A stretch of DNA of 64,000 bases from Pseudomonas putida (GCF_028682455.1 NZ_JANHLD010000002.1:372001-436000), one strand, 5' to 3'; shown: positions 50,904 through 60,498, numbered from the stretch's first letter. The notes: generated by a model not told the origin, from the letters alone. A program made the numbers and translations.

Positions 50904-52295
50904 TTATTGAGATGAGATCCCCAGCGCAACCAACTTCTTGTAAAGCGTCGACCGCCCCAACCCCAGCACCTGCGCGGCCTGTGGCACATTCCCGGCGCAG
51001 CGCGCGAGGGTATCGGCCAGCAGCTTGCGCTCGAACTCGGCACACGCCTGTTTATAGCTCAACTGCGGCGCCAGCACGGTCAGCGGCGCCAGATTGCCCA
51101 GCGCGGCCTGCACGTCCTGCGCATCCAGGCGAGGCCGGTCGGCGAGCAGGGTGGCGCGCTCCAGTACGTTGCGCAGTTCACGGATATTCCCAGGCCAGGC
51201 ATGGCGGGCCAGCAGCGCCTGGGCATCGGGGTCCAGTTCATGCTGACTGCCGAGCTCTTCAAGAATCGCTTCGCTCAACGCCGGCAAATCGTCCAGGCGC
51301 TCGCGCAGCGGGGGCACCTGGATCGGCAGCACGTTGAGCCGGTAATACAGGTCGGCCCTGAACTCGCCCCGGGCCATGGCCGCGGCAAGATCGGTAGAGG
51401 TGGCGGCAATGATGCGCACGTTGCTGTGCATCATCTGGTTGGAGCCCACTGGTTCGTATTCCTTCTCCTGGAGCACCCGCAGCAGTTTGCTTTGCAACGG
51501 CAGCGGCATGTCGCCGATCTCGTCCAGGAACAAGGTGCCGCCTTCGGCCAGTTGCAACTTGCCGGGACGACCCTTGCGGTCGGCGCCGGTATAGGCGCCC
51601 GGCGCGGTGCCGAAAAACTCGGCCTCGAGCAGGGTTTCGGGGATCGCCGCGCTGTTGATGCTGACAAAGGCCTTGTGCGCCCGTGGCGAAGCAGCATGGA
51701 TGGCATGGGCCAGCAGCTCCTTGCCGGTGCCGGTCTCGCCCAGCAGCAACACGGCCGAATCACTGCTCGCGCCACGCCGGGCCCGGCGTTTCACCTCAAG
51801 GCTTGCGGCGCTGGTGCCGATGAACTGGGCAAAGCTGTACTTGGCCTGGCGGGCCTGCAGCAGCGAGCGGGTCGAGGCCAGTTCCTGCTGCATGCTGGCG
51901 TAGCGCTTGAGCAGGGGCGACAGGCTGCGCAATTCGTCGAACAGGGCAAAGCCGATGGCACCGATCAGCTCGCCATTGCCGTCGTGTACTGGCAAGCGCA
52001 TGACCACCAGGGGCTCCTTGGGGGTGTCTAGCATGTCCAGGAGGATCGGTCGGCCGTTGCTCAACACCTCGCGCATCAGGCTGCCGGGAATCACGCTTTC
52101 GCAAGGCTGGCCAATGGCGCTGGCAGCGTCCTCCAGGCCAAAGCGTCGCGCATACCGCTCGTTCATCCACACGATGCGTGCATCGCGATCGACAATGATG
52201 GTGCCTTCACTGGACTGCTCGATGATTTCAAACAGTGATCGGATCGCCAGCAGGCGTACCTGCTGGTAGTCCTTGAGGCTGTCACTGGCAGGCAT
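50904..52295 (-). CDS. Sigma-54-dependent activator with PAS domain (ketone-body operon)
   Basis: A 463-residue enhancer-binding protein. A PAS domain occupies residues 18-120 (IIEQSSEGTIIVDRDARIVWMNERYARRF). The AAA+ domain (about 150-390) has GETGTGKE, the sigma-54 loop as GAYTGA (Tyr instead of Phe, a known functional variant), and GTLFLDEIGD. A Fis-type helix-turn-helix ends it (VPQAAQVLGLGRSTLYKKL). The ATG at 52295 follows GGGAG. It directly precedes gntP and its RpoN promoter, so it almost certainly regulates that operon; the signal is probably 3-hydroxybutyrate or a metabolite. Confidence 0.93.
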   Translation of the reverse strand: MPASDSLKDYQQVRLLAIRSLFEIIEQSSEGTIIVDRDARIVWMNERYARRFGLEDAASAIGQPCESVIPGSLMREVLSNGRPILLDMLDTPKEPLVVMRLPVHDGNGELIGAIGFALFDELRSLSPLLKRYASMQQELASTRSLLQARQAKYSFAQFIGTSAASLEVKRRARRGASSDSAVLLLGETGTGKELLAHAIHAASPRAHKAFVSINSAAIPETLLEAEFFGTAPGAYTGADRKGRPGKLQLAEGGTLFLDEIGDMPLPLQSKLLRVLQEKEYEPVGSNQMMHSNVRIIAATSTDLAAAMARGEFRADLYYRLNVLPIQVPPLRERLDDLPALSEAILEELGSQHELDPDAQALLARHAWPGNIRELRNVLERATLLADRPRLDAQDVQAALGNLAPLTVLAPQLSYKQACAEFERKLLADTLARCAGNVPQAAQVLGLGRSTLYKKLVALGISSQ

Positions 52296-52325
52296 GGGCC
52301 GCTCCCTGGAGGTCAAAGGCTGGAA

Positions 52326-53348
52326 TTATGCCCGTGGATCAAAGGCTTCGCGCAAGGCATCGCCAATGAACACCAGCAGCGACAGGATCAGCGCCAGGGC
52401 GAAGAACGCGGTAAAGCCCAGCCAGGGTGCCTGCAGGTTCTGCTTGCCCTGGTTCACCAGTTCACCCAGCGAGGCGCTGCCGGCGGGCATGCCGAAGCCC
52501 AGAAAGTCCAGGGCGGTGAGGGTGGTGATGGCCCCGGTGAGAATGAACGGCAGGTAGGTCAGGGTAGCGTTCATGGCATTGGGCAGGATGTGCCGCAGGA
52601 TCACCCAGCGGTCCTGCAGGCCCAGGGCGCGGGCGGCCAATACGTACTCCAGGTTGCGCCCGCGCAGGAACTCGGCGCGCACCACATCTACCAGGGCCAG
52701 CCAGGAGAACAGCGCCATGATCCCCAGCAGCCACCAGAAGTTGGGCTCGACAAAACCACTGAGAATGATCAGCAGGTAGAGCACCGGCAACCCGGACCAG
52801 ACCTCCAGCAGGCGCTGCCCGATCAGGTCGACCCAGCCGCCGTGATAGCCCTGCAGGGCACCGGCGGCAATGCCGATCACGGTACTGATCACAGTCAGCG
52901 CCAGGGCGAACAGGATCGAGATGCGAGTTCCGTACAACACCCGGGCCAGCACGTCCCGGGCCTGATCGTCGGTGCCCAGCCAGTTCACCGCCGTCGGCGG
53001 GCTGGGCGTGGGTTGCTGCAAATCGTAATTGGGGGTGTCGGCACTGAAGGGAATCGGCGCGAACAGCATCCAGCCGCCCTGGTCCTTGATCAGCTGTTGC
53101 ACGTACTGGCTGCGGTAATCGGGCTGGAACGGCAACTGGCCGCCGAATTCCCGTTCGGTGTAGCGCTTGAAGGCCGGGAAATACAGCTGGTCCTGGTAGC
53201 CCAGCAGCAAGGGCTTGTCGTTGGCCACCAGCTCCGCACCCAGGCTCAGCACCAGCAAGCATATGAACAGCCACAGCGAATACCACCCCCGCCGGTTGCG
53301 GCGAAAAGCGTGCAGGCGTCTGCGCGAGACCGGCGACAGGCTGAACAT
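52326..53348 (-). CDS. yejE: Peptide ABC transporter permease YejE-like
   Basis: A 340-residue permease with an N-terminal cytoplasmic/TM head (WYSLWLFICLLVLSLGAELVAND) and the family insert FPAFKRYTEREFGGQLPF. The binding-protein-dependent transport signature is EYVLAARALGLQDRWVILRHILPN (EAA loop). Six or so TM segments. It overlaps yejB by 1 bp. The ATPase YejF that normally follows is absent; the next gene is the PAS-type activator 30 bp away. Confidence 0.93.
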   Translation of the reverse strand: MFSLSPVSRRRLHAFRRNRRGWYSLWLFICLLVLSLGAELVANDKPLLLGYQDQLYFPAFKRYTEREFGGQLPFQPDYRSQYVQQLIKDQGGWMLFAPIPFSADTPNYDLQQPTPSPPTAVNWLGTDDQARDVLARVLYGTRISILFALALTVISTVIGIAAGALQGYHGGWVDLIGQRLLEVWSGLPVLYLLIILSGFVEPNFWWLLGIMALFSWLALVDVVRAEFLRGRNLEYVLAARALGLQDRWVILRHILPNAMNATLTYLPFILTGAITTLTALDFLGFGMPAGSASLGELVNQGKQNLQAPWLGFTAFFALALILSLLVFIGDALREAFDPRA

Positions 53349-54406
53349 CAATGCGCCCTCGTGGCAAAGTCGATTCGTGGATCGACCAGGGTGTAGCACA
53401 GGTCACCGACCAGGCGGATCAACAGGCCGAACAGGGTAAAGATGAACAGTGAGCCGAACACCACCGGGTAGTCCCGCGATACCGCCGCCTCATAACTCAT
53501 GCGGCCCAGGCCATCGAGGGAGAAAATCACCTCGATCAGCAAGGAGCCGGCAAAGAACACCGTGATCAAGGCCTGGGGAATGCCGGCCACCACCAGCAGG
53601 ATGGCGTTGCGAAACACATGGCCGTACAGCACCCGCCGTTCACTCAGGCCCTTGGCCCGGGCGGTAATCACGTACTGCCGGGTGATCTCGTTGAGGAAGG
53701 CGTTCTTGGTCAGCAAGGTCAGGGTGGCAAAACCGCCGATCACCAGCGCACCTACCGGCAGCACAAGGTGCCAGAAATAGTCGGCCACCTTGCCCAGCAG
53801 GCTGAGTTGATCGAAGTTCTCCGACACCAGGCCACGCACCGGGAACCAGTTCAAAGAGGTGCCGCCGGCGAACAGCACGATCAACAGCAGGGCGAACAGA
53901 AATGACGGCAAGGCGTAGCCGATCACGATCAGGCTGCTGCTCCAGGCATCGAACGCCGTGCCGTGGCGCACCGCCTTGCGGATCCCCAGGGGGATCGACA
54001 CCAGGTAGGTGATCAAGGTGGCCCAGAAGCCCAGCGACAGGGTCACGGGCATTTTCTCAAGGATCAGGTCGGTGACCTTGGCGCCGCGAAAGAAGCTGTT
54101 GCCAAAGTCCAGCCGGGCGTACTGGCCCAGCATCAGCCACAAGCGCTCGGGCGCCGATTTGTCGAAACCGTACTGGTGCTTGATGTCTTCGATCAGCTTG
54201 GGGTCCAGGCCACGGCTAGCCCGGGAACTGGCATGCAGGGTTTCCACGCTGGCCCCAGGCGCGCCACCGCCGATGCCCTGCAGACGGGCGATAGCTTGCT
54301 CCACCGGGCCACCGGGCGCGGCCTGGACGATGACGAAATTGACCAGCAGGATGATCAGCAAGGTCGGAACGATCAGCAGCAGCCGCCGCAGGATGTAGGC
54401 GGTCAT
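53348..54406 (-). CDS. yejB: Peptide ABC transporter permease YejB-like
   Basis: A 352-residue DppB-type permease: N-terminal [36 protein letters not shown], and the EAA-like [25 protein letters not shown]. The long periplasmic insert near residues 35-70 ([24 protein letters not shown]) is typical of YejB. It overlaps yejA by 4 bp and yejE by 1 bp. Part of an importer for peptides such as microcin-C-type compounds in relatives. Confidence 0.94.
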   Translation of the reverse strand: MTAYILRRLLLIVPTLLIILLVNFVIVQAAPGGPVEQAIARLQGIGGGAPGASVETLHASSRASRGLDPKLIEDIKHQYGFDKSAPERLWLMLGQYARLDFGNSFFRGAKVTDLILEKMPVTLSLGFWATLITYLVSIPLGIRKAVRHGTAFDAWSSSLIVIGYALPSFLFALLLIVLFAGGTSLNWFPVRGLVSENFDQLSLLGKVADYFWHLVLPVGALVIGGFATLTLLTKNAFLNEITRQYVITARAKGLSERRVLYGHVFRNAILLVVAGIPQALITVFFAGSLLIEVIFSLDGLGRMSYEAAVSRDYPVVFGSLFIFTLFGLLIRLVGDLCYTLVDPRIDFATRAH

Positions 54407-56253
54407 GGCTGCTCCTTGAGGCGCTCGGCCATCTGTACGTTGGTCAGCGCCGTGGGACTGATCTCCCACCAGCTATCGAGCCCTTCGTCGTTGCTGGCCT
54501 GCACCTTGGGCAGGCCGAAGCGGTTCCACCATACGGTGGAGGAGCCGGGCGGGTAATAGTTGGGAATCCAGTAGTAGTTCCACTGCAGAACCCGGTCCAG
54601 GGCATGGGCGTGGCGCAGCATGTCGGCCTGGGTAGTGGCCTTGACCAGGCCGTCGATCAACCGGTCCACCGCCGGGTCCTGCAGGGCCATGTAGTTGTTC
54701 GAGCCCGGATCGTTGGCCGAGGTCGAGCCGAAGAAGTTGTACAGCTCGATACCGGGCGAAGTCGTTACCGGGTAGCCGGTGACTATCATGTCGTAGTCAC
54801 GGGCCATCAACCGGTTGACGTACTGCGAAGGGTCGATACGGCGGATGTCGAGGGTTATGCCGATCTGCGCCAGGTTGCGCTTCCAGGGCAGCAACACGCG
54901 TTCGAACCCGGTCTGGGCGTTGAGGAAGGTAAATTGCAGTGGCTCGCCCTGTTCATTGACCAGTCGATCGCCTTCGGGCTTCCAGCCTGCCGCCTTGAGC
55001 AAGGCCAGCGCCTGCAGTTGCTTGTCGCGAATCAGCCCCGAGCCATCGGTGCGCGGCGCTTCGAACACCTGGGTAAACACCTCGTCCGGCACCTGCCCGC
55101 GCAAGGGGTCGAGCAGCGCCAGCTCGCCCTGGTCGGGCAACGCCCGGGCCGCCAGGACACTGTTTGAGAAAAAGCTCTGCTGGCGGATGTACAGGTTGCG
55201 CATCATCTGCCGGTTACTCCACTCGAAATCCCAGAGCATGGCCAGCGCCTGGCGCACCCGGCGGTCCTTGAACACCGGCCGCTGCAAGTTGAAGACGAAT
55301 CCCTGGGCCGTCTGCGGTGCCTGCCTGGCCAGATGGGCGCGTTGCAGGCGACCGTCTTCCAGGGCCGGGCTGGCGTAGCCAATGGAGTAGCCGGTGGCGG
55401 AAAACTCCCGGTTGTAGTCGAACCCTGCGCCACGCAACACCTGGCGTGCCACTTCGGTATCGCCGAAGTATTCGATGCGCAGGCGGTCGAAGTTGTAGCG
55501 GCCGCGGTTGACCGGCAGGTCGCGGGCCCACCAGGTCGGGTCGCGCTCAAAGGTGATGCTGCGGCCGTTGTCGATCGCCCCGATCCGGTAAGGCCCGCTG
55601 CCCACCGGCGCCTCGAAGCCGCCGCCGCTGGCAAAGTCGCGGTCCTTCCACCAGTGCTCGGGCAGCACCGGCAGCGTGGCAAGATCCAGGGGCAGGGTAC
55701 GGTTGAGGTTGCTCTTGAAGTGAAAGCGGATCTGCCGAGGCCCCTCGATCTCGAGCCGCTCGACATCGGCGAACTGGGTGCGGTACTTGAGGTTGCCTTT
55801 TTGCATCAGCGTCTCGTAGCTGAAGCGCACATCCTCGGCACGCACCGGCTGGCCATCGGCAAAGCGCGCGCGGGGGTCGAGGTAAAAGCGCAGCCACAGG
55901 CCTTGAGGGTCGCGCTCGAGCTGGCGTGCTATCAGGCCGTACACCGTGTAGGGCTCATCTTGCGAGCGTACCGCCAGGGGCGCGTACAACCAGCCATCGA
56001 CCTCGGCAACGCCGGTGCCTTTGTCGATATAGGGCAAAACATGGTCGAACTGGCCGATCTCGATCGCCGAGCGGCGCAAGATGCCACCTTTGGGGGCGTC
56101 GGGGTTGGCGTAGTCGAAATGCTTGAAACTGGCGGGATAGCGGGGTGCTTCGCCATAGACCGTGAGGGCGTGACTGGGGGCTGCCAGGGCGGCATGGGTC
56201 CAGGCCAAGATTAGGACGAAGACTACAGCAAGAGAGGAAGGAGCGAGTTGCAA
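54403..56253 (-). CDS. yejA: Extracellular peptide-binding protein YejA-like
   Basis: A 616-residue periplasmic solute-binding protein of the SBP_bac_5 (DppA/OppA) family: signal peptide about 1-24 (AWTHAALA), then [31 protein letters not shown] with the YejA-type motif, and later [13 protein letters not shown] and [20 protein letters not shown] segments. The start is a TTG at 56253; no ATG is available in frame without losing the signal peptide. First gene of yejABE. Confidence 0.92.
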   Translation of the reverse strand: MQLAPSSLAVVFVLILAWTHAALAAPSHALTVYGEAPRYPASFKHFDYANPDAPKGGILRRSAIEIGQFDHVLPYIDKGTGVAEVDGWLYAPLAVRSQDEPYTVYGLIARQLERDPQGLWLRFYLDPRARFADGQPVRAEDVRFSYETLMQKGNLKYRTQFADVERLEIEGPRQIRFHFKSNLNRTLPLDLATLPVLPEHWWKDRDFASGGGFEAPVGSGPYRIGAIDNGRSITFERDPTWWARDLPVNRGRYNFDRLRIEYFGDTEVARQVLRGAGFDYNREFSATGYSIGYASPALEDGRLQRAHLARQAPQTAQGFVFNLQRPVFKDRRVRQALAMLWDFEWSNRQMMRNLYIRQQSFFSNSVLAARALPDQGELALLDPLRGQVPDEVFTQVFEAPRTDGSGLIRDKQLQALALLKAAGWKPEGDRLVNEQGEPLQFTFLNAQTGFERVLLPWKRNLAQIGITLDIRRIDPSQYVNRLMARDYDMIVTGYPVTTSPGIELYNFFGSTSANDPGSNNYMALQDPAVDRLIDGLVKATTQADMLRHAHALDRVLQWNYYWIPNYYPPGSSTVWWNRFGLPKVQASNDEGLDSWWEISPTALTNVQMAERLKEQP

Positions 56254-56308
56254 GTGCCTGACTACCTGTGCCCACGAGTGTGGCTGTAGCTTAGCAGCTC
56301 GGGGCGCT

Positions 56309-56344
56309 GCAGCTGAACCGGCCCGGTTGGGCCGGCTCAGCTGC
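56309..56344. other. Long near-perfect palindrome
   Basis: GCAGCTGAACCGGCCC, loop GGTT, GGGCCGGCTCAGCTGC: 16-base arms with one mismatch (A opposite C). It lies between yejA and ppiC, 8 bp from the ppiC stop. No T tract, so either a strong hairpin acting as an RNA 3' end/stabiliser or a DNA site. Confidence 0.7.
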
Positions 56345-56351
56345 GATGGAC

Positions 56352-56633
56352 TCAGTCCTGGCGGCTGGTCACTTCCAGCAGGTGATAACCGAACTGGGTC
56401 TTCACCGGGCCTTGAACGGTGCCGACCGGGGCGCTGAACACCACGGTGTCGAATTCCTTGACCATCTGGCCTGGGCCGAAGGAACCCAGGTCACCGCCCT
56501 GACGGCTGGATGGGCAGGTGGAGTTGGCTTTGGCGATTTCGGCGAAATCGGCACCGGCTTCGATCTGAGCCTTCAGTTCATTGCACTTGTCTTCAGTGGC
56601 AACCAGGATGTGACGGGCAGTGGCTTTGGCCAT
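56352..56633 (-). CDS. ppiC: Parvulin-type peptidyl-prolyl isomerase PpiC
   Basis: A 93-residue cytoplasmic parvulin: ARHILVATEDKCNEL, STCPSSRQGGDLGSFGPGQMV and KTQFGYHLLEV. It is closer to E. coli PpiC (93 residues) than the paralogue at 45687-45962. It is followed by a large palindrome and preceded by aroF (32-bp gap), possibly co-transcribed. GGAG upstream supports the ATG at 56633. Confidence 0.95.
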   Translation of the reverse strand: MAKATARHILVATEDKCNELKAQIEAGADFAEIAKANSTCPSSRQGGDLGSFGPGQMVKEFDTVVFSAPVGTVQGPVKTQFGYHLLEVTSRQD

Positions 56634-56665
56634 GGGAGATACTCCTTTGCAAGAAAGTGCCGAGA

Positions 56666-57763
56666 CTACCGGATTGCAGCGGTTTTTTCCTGCGCAATGT
56701 CACGCAACGCAGCCGCTCCCTGGCGCAACAGCGCTTCGGTACCGTCCCAGCCCAGGCAGCCGTCGGTGATCGACACCCCGTATTTGAGCGGTGCAGCGCC
56801 CAGCGCCTGGCAGCCATCGAACAAATGGCTTTCGAGCATCATGCCGATCAGCGAGGCATCGCCCTGCAAGCGCTGCTCCAGCACCTCGTTGAACACCTGC
56901 GGCTGGCGCATCGGGTCTTTGCCGCTGTTGGCATGGCTGCAATCGACCATCACCCTTGGGCTGACGCCCGCCTTGGCCAGGCCCTGGCGCGCCAGGGCGA
57001 TGCTCTGACGGTCGTAGTTGGGGCCTTTGTTACCGCCGCGCAGCACCAGGTGGGTGTCCGGGTTGCCCAGGGTTTCGATGATGGCCGGGAATCCTTGCGC
57101 GTCCATGCCGAAGTGGCGATGGCTGTGGGCGGCGCTGCGAATCGCGTCGCAGGCGATGCCGACACCGCCGTCGGTGCCATTCTTGAACCCTACCGGCAGG
57201 CCGAGGCCGCTGACCATCTCGCGGTGGATCTGCGACTCGGTGGTGCGTGCGCCAATGGCCGCCCAGCTGAGCAAGTCGTCGAAGTAGCCAGCTGCCATCG
57301 GTTGCAGCAGCTCGGTGGCCACCGGCAGGCCGCATTCGAGCATGCTCAGCATCAGGCCGCGCGAGAGCGCGATACCGGCGTGCATGTCATCGCTGCCATC
57401 GAGGTGCGGGTCGTAAGCCAGGCCTTTCCAGCCCACCGTGGTGCGCGGCTTTTCAACGTAGGCGCGCATCACCAGGAGCATCTGGTCGCTGACTTCTTCA
57501 GCCAGGTGCGCCAGGCGCTGGGCGTATTCACGGGCCGAACGTGGGTCATGCAGCGAGCAGGGGCCGACGATCAGCAGCAGGCGCGAATCTTCGCCATCGA
57601 GGATGGCGCGCACAGCCTGGCGGTGGCGTTCGACCTGGGCGGCGAGGGCGGTGGACAAAGGCATCTGCTGCTTGAGCAACAGCGGGCTCGGCAGGCGTTG
57701 GCTGACGGCGCTGTTGGCAGCGGTGGATTCGGACAGTGGCAGAGCGAGTGTGGACGATTGCAT
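56666..57763 (-). CDS. aroF: 3-deoxy-7-phosphoheptulonate (DAHP) synthase, class I
   Basis: A 365-residue AroFGH-type DAHP synthase, the first step of aromatic amino acid synthesis. Motifs: LLLIVGPCSLHDPRSA, MRAYVEKPRTTVGWKGL, GARTTESQ, LRGGNKGPNYD and DCSHANSGKDP. Length is normal. It is preceded by a long leader carrying a 44-codon peptide with FYFGYWF and a terminator, so it is probably controlled by attenuation. The ATG at 57763 opens MQSSTLALPLSES. Confidence 0.96.
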   Translation of the reverse strand: MQSSTLALPLSESTAANSAVSQRLPSPLLLKQQMPLSTALAAQVERHRQAVRAILDGEDSRLLLIVGPCSLHDPRSAREYAQRLAHLAEEVSDQMLLVMRAYVEKPRTTVGWKGLAYDPHLDGSDDMHAGIALSRGLMLSMLECGLPVATELLQPMAAGYFDDLLSWAAIGARTTESQIHREMVSGLGLPVGFKNGTDGGVGIACDAIRSAAHSHRHFGMDAQGFPAIIETLGNPDTHLVLRGGNKGPNYDRQSIALARQGLAKAGVSPRVMVDCSHANSGKDPMRQPQVFNEVLEQRLQGDASLIGMMLESHLFDGCQALGAAPLKYGVSITDGCLGWDGTEALLRQGAAALRDIAQEKTAAIR

Positions 57764-58002
57764 GTTCTGGATTCCCTGGGCGGATGGCGGGGTCTTGCCC
57801 GCGCTGTCGGCCCTATCGAGGTGTTCGACAGTTGGCCTGATTGGCGTCATGTGTAGCGGTGCCACCAACAAGTGACCGATCGGAGGCGGCAGGCTGGCCC
57901 GAACGGGATTGGCTAAATCGCCAGGCGGTAAAGCTTGGGTAACGGTGGTAGGTGGCGTAGTTCATGGGGTAATCCTCAGTATCTGTTCGGTTGCGTGGGG
58001 GC

Positions 58003-58043
58003 TAAAAACAAAACCCCCGATCGGAGGGGCCGACCGGGGGTTT
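58003..58043 (-). terminator. Attenuator terminator in the aroF leader
   Basis: On the minus strand AAACCCCCGGTCGG (58043-58030) pairs with CCGATCGGGGGTTT (58024-58011) round a 5-base loop, with one C-A mismatch, followed by TGTTTTTA. It lies 51 bp after the leader peptide stop and about 240 bp before aroF. A competing pairing is possible: CGGCCCC (58062-58068) with GGGGCCG (58026-58032), which would break this stem. Confidence 0.8.
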
Positions 58044-58093
58044 GAGTATTCTCGTGTTCGGCGGCCCCTTGAAAGTGGGCGCCGGTGTGGGTA

Positions 58094-58228
58094 TCAGCGG
58101 CGCCTGTGGCTAAACCAATACCCAAAATAAAACGCAGCGGGAGCGACCGTCGCGCACTCGCCAGCAACCGCCACAGGGCGCGAGAGGCGATCGGTGTGTT
58201 GTGCGTGAGTGAGGGTGGACTGCGACAT
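58094..58228 (-). CDS. aroF leader peptide (44 residues), aromatic attenuator
   Basis: An ORF of 44 codons from ATG at 58228 to TGA at 58094, beginning MSQSTLTHAQHTD and ending with FYFGYWFSHRRR. Six of seven consecutive residues (codons 33-39, nt 58132-58112) are Phe, Tyr or Trp, as expected for a ribosome-stalling leader that senses all three aromatic amino acids. GGAGAG lies 4 bp upstream of the ATG. A hairpin (58078-58104: GGCGCCG/CGGCGCC) overlaps its stop codon. It is too short to be noticed by length filters. Confidence 0.8.
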   Translation of the reverse strand: MSQSTLTHAQHTDRLSRPVAVAGECATVAPAAFYFGYWFSHRRR

Positions 58229-58314
58229 GGGACTCTCCAGTTGATGAGCCTGAGCTTACTTCAGGCGCTGGCGCGGTTTCAATGGCTAATTTCCATCTGC
58301 ACGATTTAACCCGG

Positions 58315-58980
58315 CTATCGTCGCAGGTAGGCGGTGAAGTCGATGTCGCCGGCACTGAGGATCGCCTGCACGCGGTTGTGCACGTTGAGCTTGCGCAAAA
58401 TCGCCGACACATGCGCCTTGACCGTGGTTTCGGCGATGTCCAGGTTGTAGGCGATCTGCTTGTTCGATTCGCCCTTGGTCATGCGTTCGAGCACCAGCAA
58501 CTGCTTGCGGGTCAGGGCCTGCAGCAGCTCGGGGGCAAAACCCGGGTGCTCGTTGTGGTTGCGCCGGGTGCCGGCCTTTTGCGTGCGGATGATATCGGGC
58601 GGCAGGTAGACGTTGCCATTGAGGATTCGCTCGATGGCCTCGGTCATCTGCGAACGCGGCGACGACTTGGTGATAAAGCCCACAGCGCCGTAGGTGATGG
58701 CCTGCAGCACGATCTGTTTGTCCTGCTCGGCTGAGACGATCACCACCGGAATGGTCGGTGCCTCGTTGCGCAGGTTGATCAGCCCACCCAGGCCATGCAT
58801 GCCGGGCATGTTCAGGTCCAGCAGGATCAGGTCCAGGTCGTCGTGTTCCCCGGTCAAGGCCAGGGCACTGTCCAGGTCGGCGGTTTCCATCACTTCGCTG
58901 CCGGGAAAACCATCGCTGATCACGTTGTGGATGGCCTCGCGAAACAACGGGTGGTCGTCGGCGATCAGAATCTTGTACAT
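58315..58980 (-). CDS. LuxR-type response regulator (ErdR-like)
   Basis: A 221-residue NarL/LuxR-family response regulator. The receiver domain (residues 1-120) has DD at 9-10, phospho-acceptor Asp in [10 protein letters not shown], and Lys in ITKSS. A C-terminal LuxR helix-turn-helix follows ([26 protein letters not shown] and [15 protein letters not shown]). The sequence resembles ErdR, a regulator of ethanol/acetate metabolism, but paralogues are close. No histidine kinase lies nearby. Confidence 0.88.
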   Translation of the reverse strand: MYKILIADDHPLFREAIHNVISDGFPGSEVMETADLDSALALTGEHDDLDLILLDLNMPGMHGLGGLINLRNEAPTIPVVIVSAEQDKQIVLQAITYGAVGFITKSSPRSQMTEAIERILNGNVYLPPDIIRTQKAGTRRNHNEHPGFAPELLQALTRKQLLVLERMTKGESNKQIAYNLDIAETTVKAHVSAILRKLNVHNRVQAILSAGDIDFTAYLRR

Positions 58981-59149
58981 GGCTTTGCACCTTATTGTTG
59001 TGGTTGTCGCTGCACCCCTTCATTACAGGCCAGGTGCAGCGCTTTGGAAATGCGACCATCGACAAGCCAAACAGTACCAAAGTAGTAGGCGCCAGGGCAG
59101 GGGCTGGCTCTAGCATGGCCGTATCTGCCCGCTGAGAAGGAACACTGCC

Positions 59150-59791
59150 ATGGCCATCCTGCTGGTCGATGACCATCCGATGCTGCGCCTGGGCCTGGCC
59201 CGGGTGCTGGAACAGGGGCTGGAAGGCCTTGCCATCCTCGAGGCGAGTAGCGGTGAAGAGGCCTTGATCAAGGTCGGCGAGCAGTTGCCGGGCCTGGTGA
59301 TCATGGATTTCGACCTGCCGGGCATCAGTGGCCTGGAAACCACCCGGCGCCTGCGCCAGCGCTTGCCGCAACTGCGGGTGTTGTTCTTCAGTGAACACAC
59401 CGAACTGGGCCTGGTGCGCCAGGCGATGGATGCCGGTGCGTGCGGCTTTCTCTCCAAGCACGCCGAGCCGGCTGTACTGCTCGAGGCGGTGCGGCGCGTA
59501 TTGTGCGGGCATGCCTATATCGAACAGACCCTGGCCACCGCCCTGGCTTTGCAGGCCCATGGCGGCCAAGGTGTGCATGCGCGGCTGCAGGGGCTGAGCC
59601 AGCGGGAAATCGAGATTTTCCTGATGCTGGCCAAAGGCAGTTCGAACCGACTGATCGCCCAACAGCTGTGCCTGAGCAGCAAGACCGTGTCCAACTACCT
59701 GACCCTGCTCAAGAGCAAGCTGCAGGTCAGCTCCCAGGCCGAAATGGTGCACCTGGCCATTGAAGTCGGGCTATTGCGGGTGGCTGCTTAG
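59150..59791 (+). CDS. LuxR-type response regulator near pedE (ExaE/PedR2-like)
   Basis: A 213-residue NarL/LuxR-family response regulator. Receiver: LVDDHPMLRLG, phospho-acceptor in VIMDFDLPG. Output: LSQREIEIFLMLAKGSSNRLIAQQLCLSSKTVSNYL. Position next to pedE/pedF suggests an ExaE/PedR2-type regulator of alcohol dehydrogenase expression, but this is by context. GAGAAGGA precedes the ATG. It is divergent from the other regulator and converges with the pentapeptide gene (4-bp overlap). Confidence 0.87.
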   Translation: MAILLVDDHPMLRLGLARVLEQGLEGLAILEASSGEEALIKVGEQLPGLVIMDFDLPGISGLETTRRLRQRLPQLRVLFFSEHTELGLVRQAMDAGACGFLSKHAEPAVLLEAVRRVLCGHAYIEQTLATALALQAHGGQGVHARLQGLSQREIEIFLMLAKGSSNRLIAQQLCLSSKTVSNYLTLLKSKLQVSSQAEMVHLAIEVGLLRVAA

Positions 59792-60426
59792 TTCCAGGTG
59801 TCCGGGCAGCCCTGGCAGCCATCCATGTTGCTGTCCTGGAAGTTGGCGTAGTGCTGGCGGCTGCCCCGCAGGTCGGCGCGTTCCAGGTTGCTCTCTCCCA
59901 GCTTGGCTTCCTGCAGGTTGGCGTCGGCCAGGCTGGCCCCCTTGAGGTCGGCCTTGCTCAGCCAGGTCATTTCCAGGTCGGCTGCCTGCAGGTTGCTGTT
60001 GTGCAGCTTGGCCCCGGAAAGCCGGGCGAACTCCAGATAGGCCGCACTCAGGTTGGCGTCGTTGAAGTTGGCGCCCTGGGCGAACATGCCCCAGCCTTGT
60101 ATCGCAATCAGTGTGGCGCCTTGCAGGTTGGCCAGGCGCAGGTTGCTTTGCTGCAGGCTGGCGCGGGTGAGGTTGGCGCCTTGCAGGTTGGCTTTCTCCA
60201 GGTTGGCCAGGTCAAGGCGGGCATGGCGCAGGTTGGCACCGCGCAGGTCGGCGCCCGACAGGTTGATCTTGCGCAGGTCCTGGTTGCTCAGGTCGGCACC
60301 GCGCAGGTCGATGTTGGCGCACTGGCTTTCCGGGGCGATGAGGCAGCCGTTGATCCGCTGCTGGGTATCGTCGTCGGCGAAGGCGGGGGACAGGGTCACG
60401 ACCAGCAGTAAAGGAAGGTAGTTCAT
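59788..60426 (-). CDS. Exported pentapeptide-repeat protein
   Basis: A 212-residue protein: signal peptide MNYLPLLLVVTLSPAFA, then from about residue 35 to 195 a run of A(D/N)LXX pentapeptides (e.g. NLQGANLTRASLQQSNLRLANL) that forms a right-handed beta helix. The C-terminal end has a paired-Cys motif CQGCP. It sits between the response regulator and pedE, a position held in other pseudomonads; its role in alcohol oxidation is unknown. AAGGAG precedes the ATG. Confidence 0.92.
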   Translation of the reverse strand: MNYLPLLLVVTLSPAFADDDTQQRINGCLIAPESQCANIDLRGADLSNQDLRKINLSGADLRGANLRHARLDLANLEKANLQGANLTRASLQQSNLRLANLQGATLIAIQGWGMFAQGANFNDANLSAAYLEFARLSGAKLHNSNLQAADLEMTWLSKADLKGASLADANLQEAKLGESNLERADLRGSRQHYANFQDSNMDGCQGCPDTWN

Positions 60427-60444
60427 CAGTATCTCCTTGGCGGG

Positions 60445-60493
60445 CGCGGGGCAAGCCCGCTCCTACAGGTGTGGGAGCGGGCTTGCCCCGCGA
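60445..60493. repeat. Inverted pair of REP elements
   Basis: GCGCGGGGCAAGCCCGCTCC, short CAGGTGT centre, then GAGCGGGCTTGCCCCGCG. It separates the pedE 3' end from the pentapeptide gene and could stop pedE transcription. Confidence 0.85.
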
Positions 60494-60498
60494 AGGGC

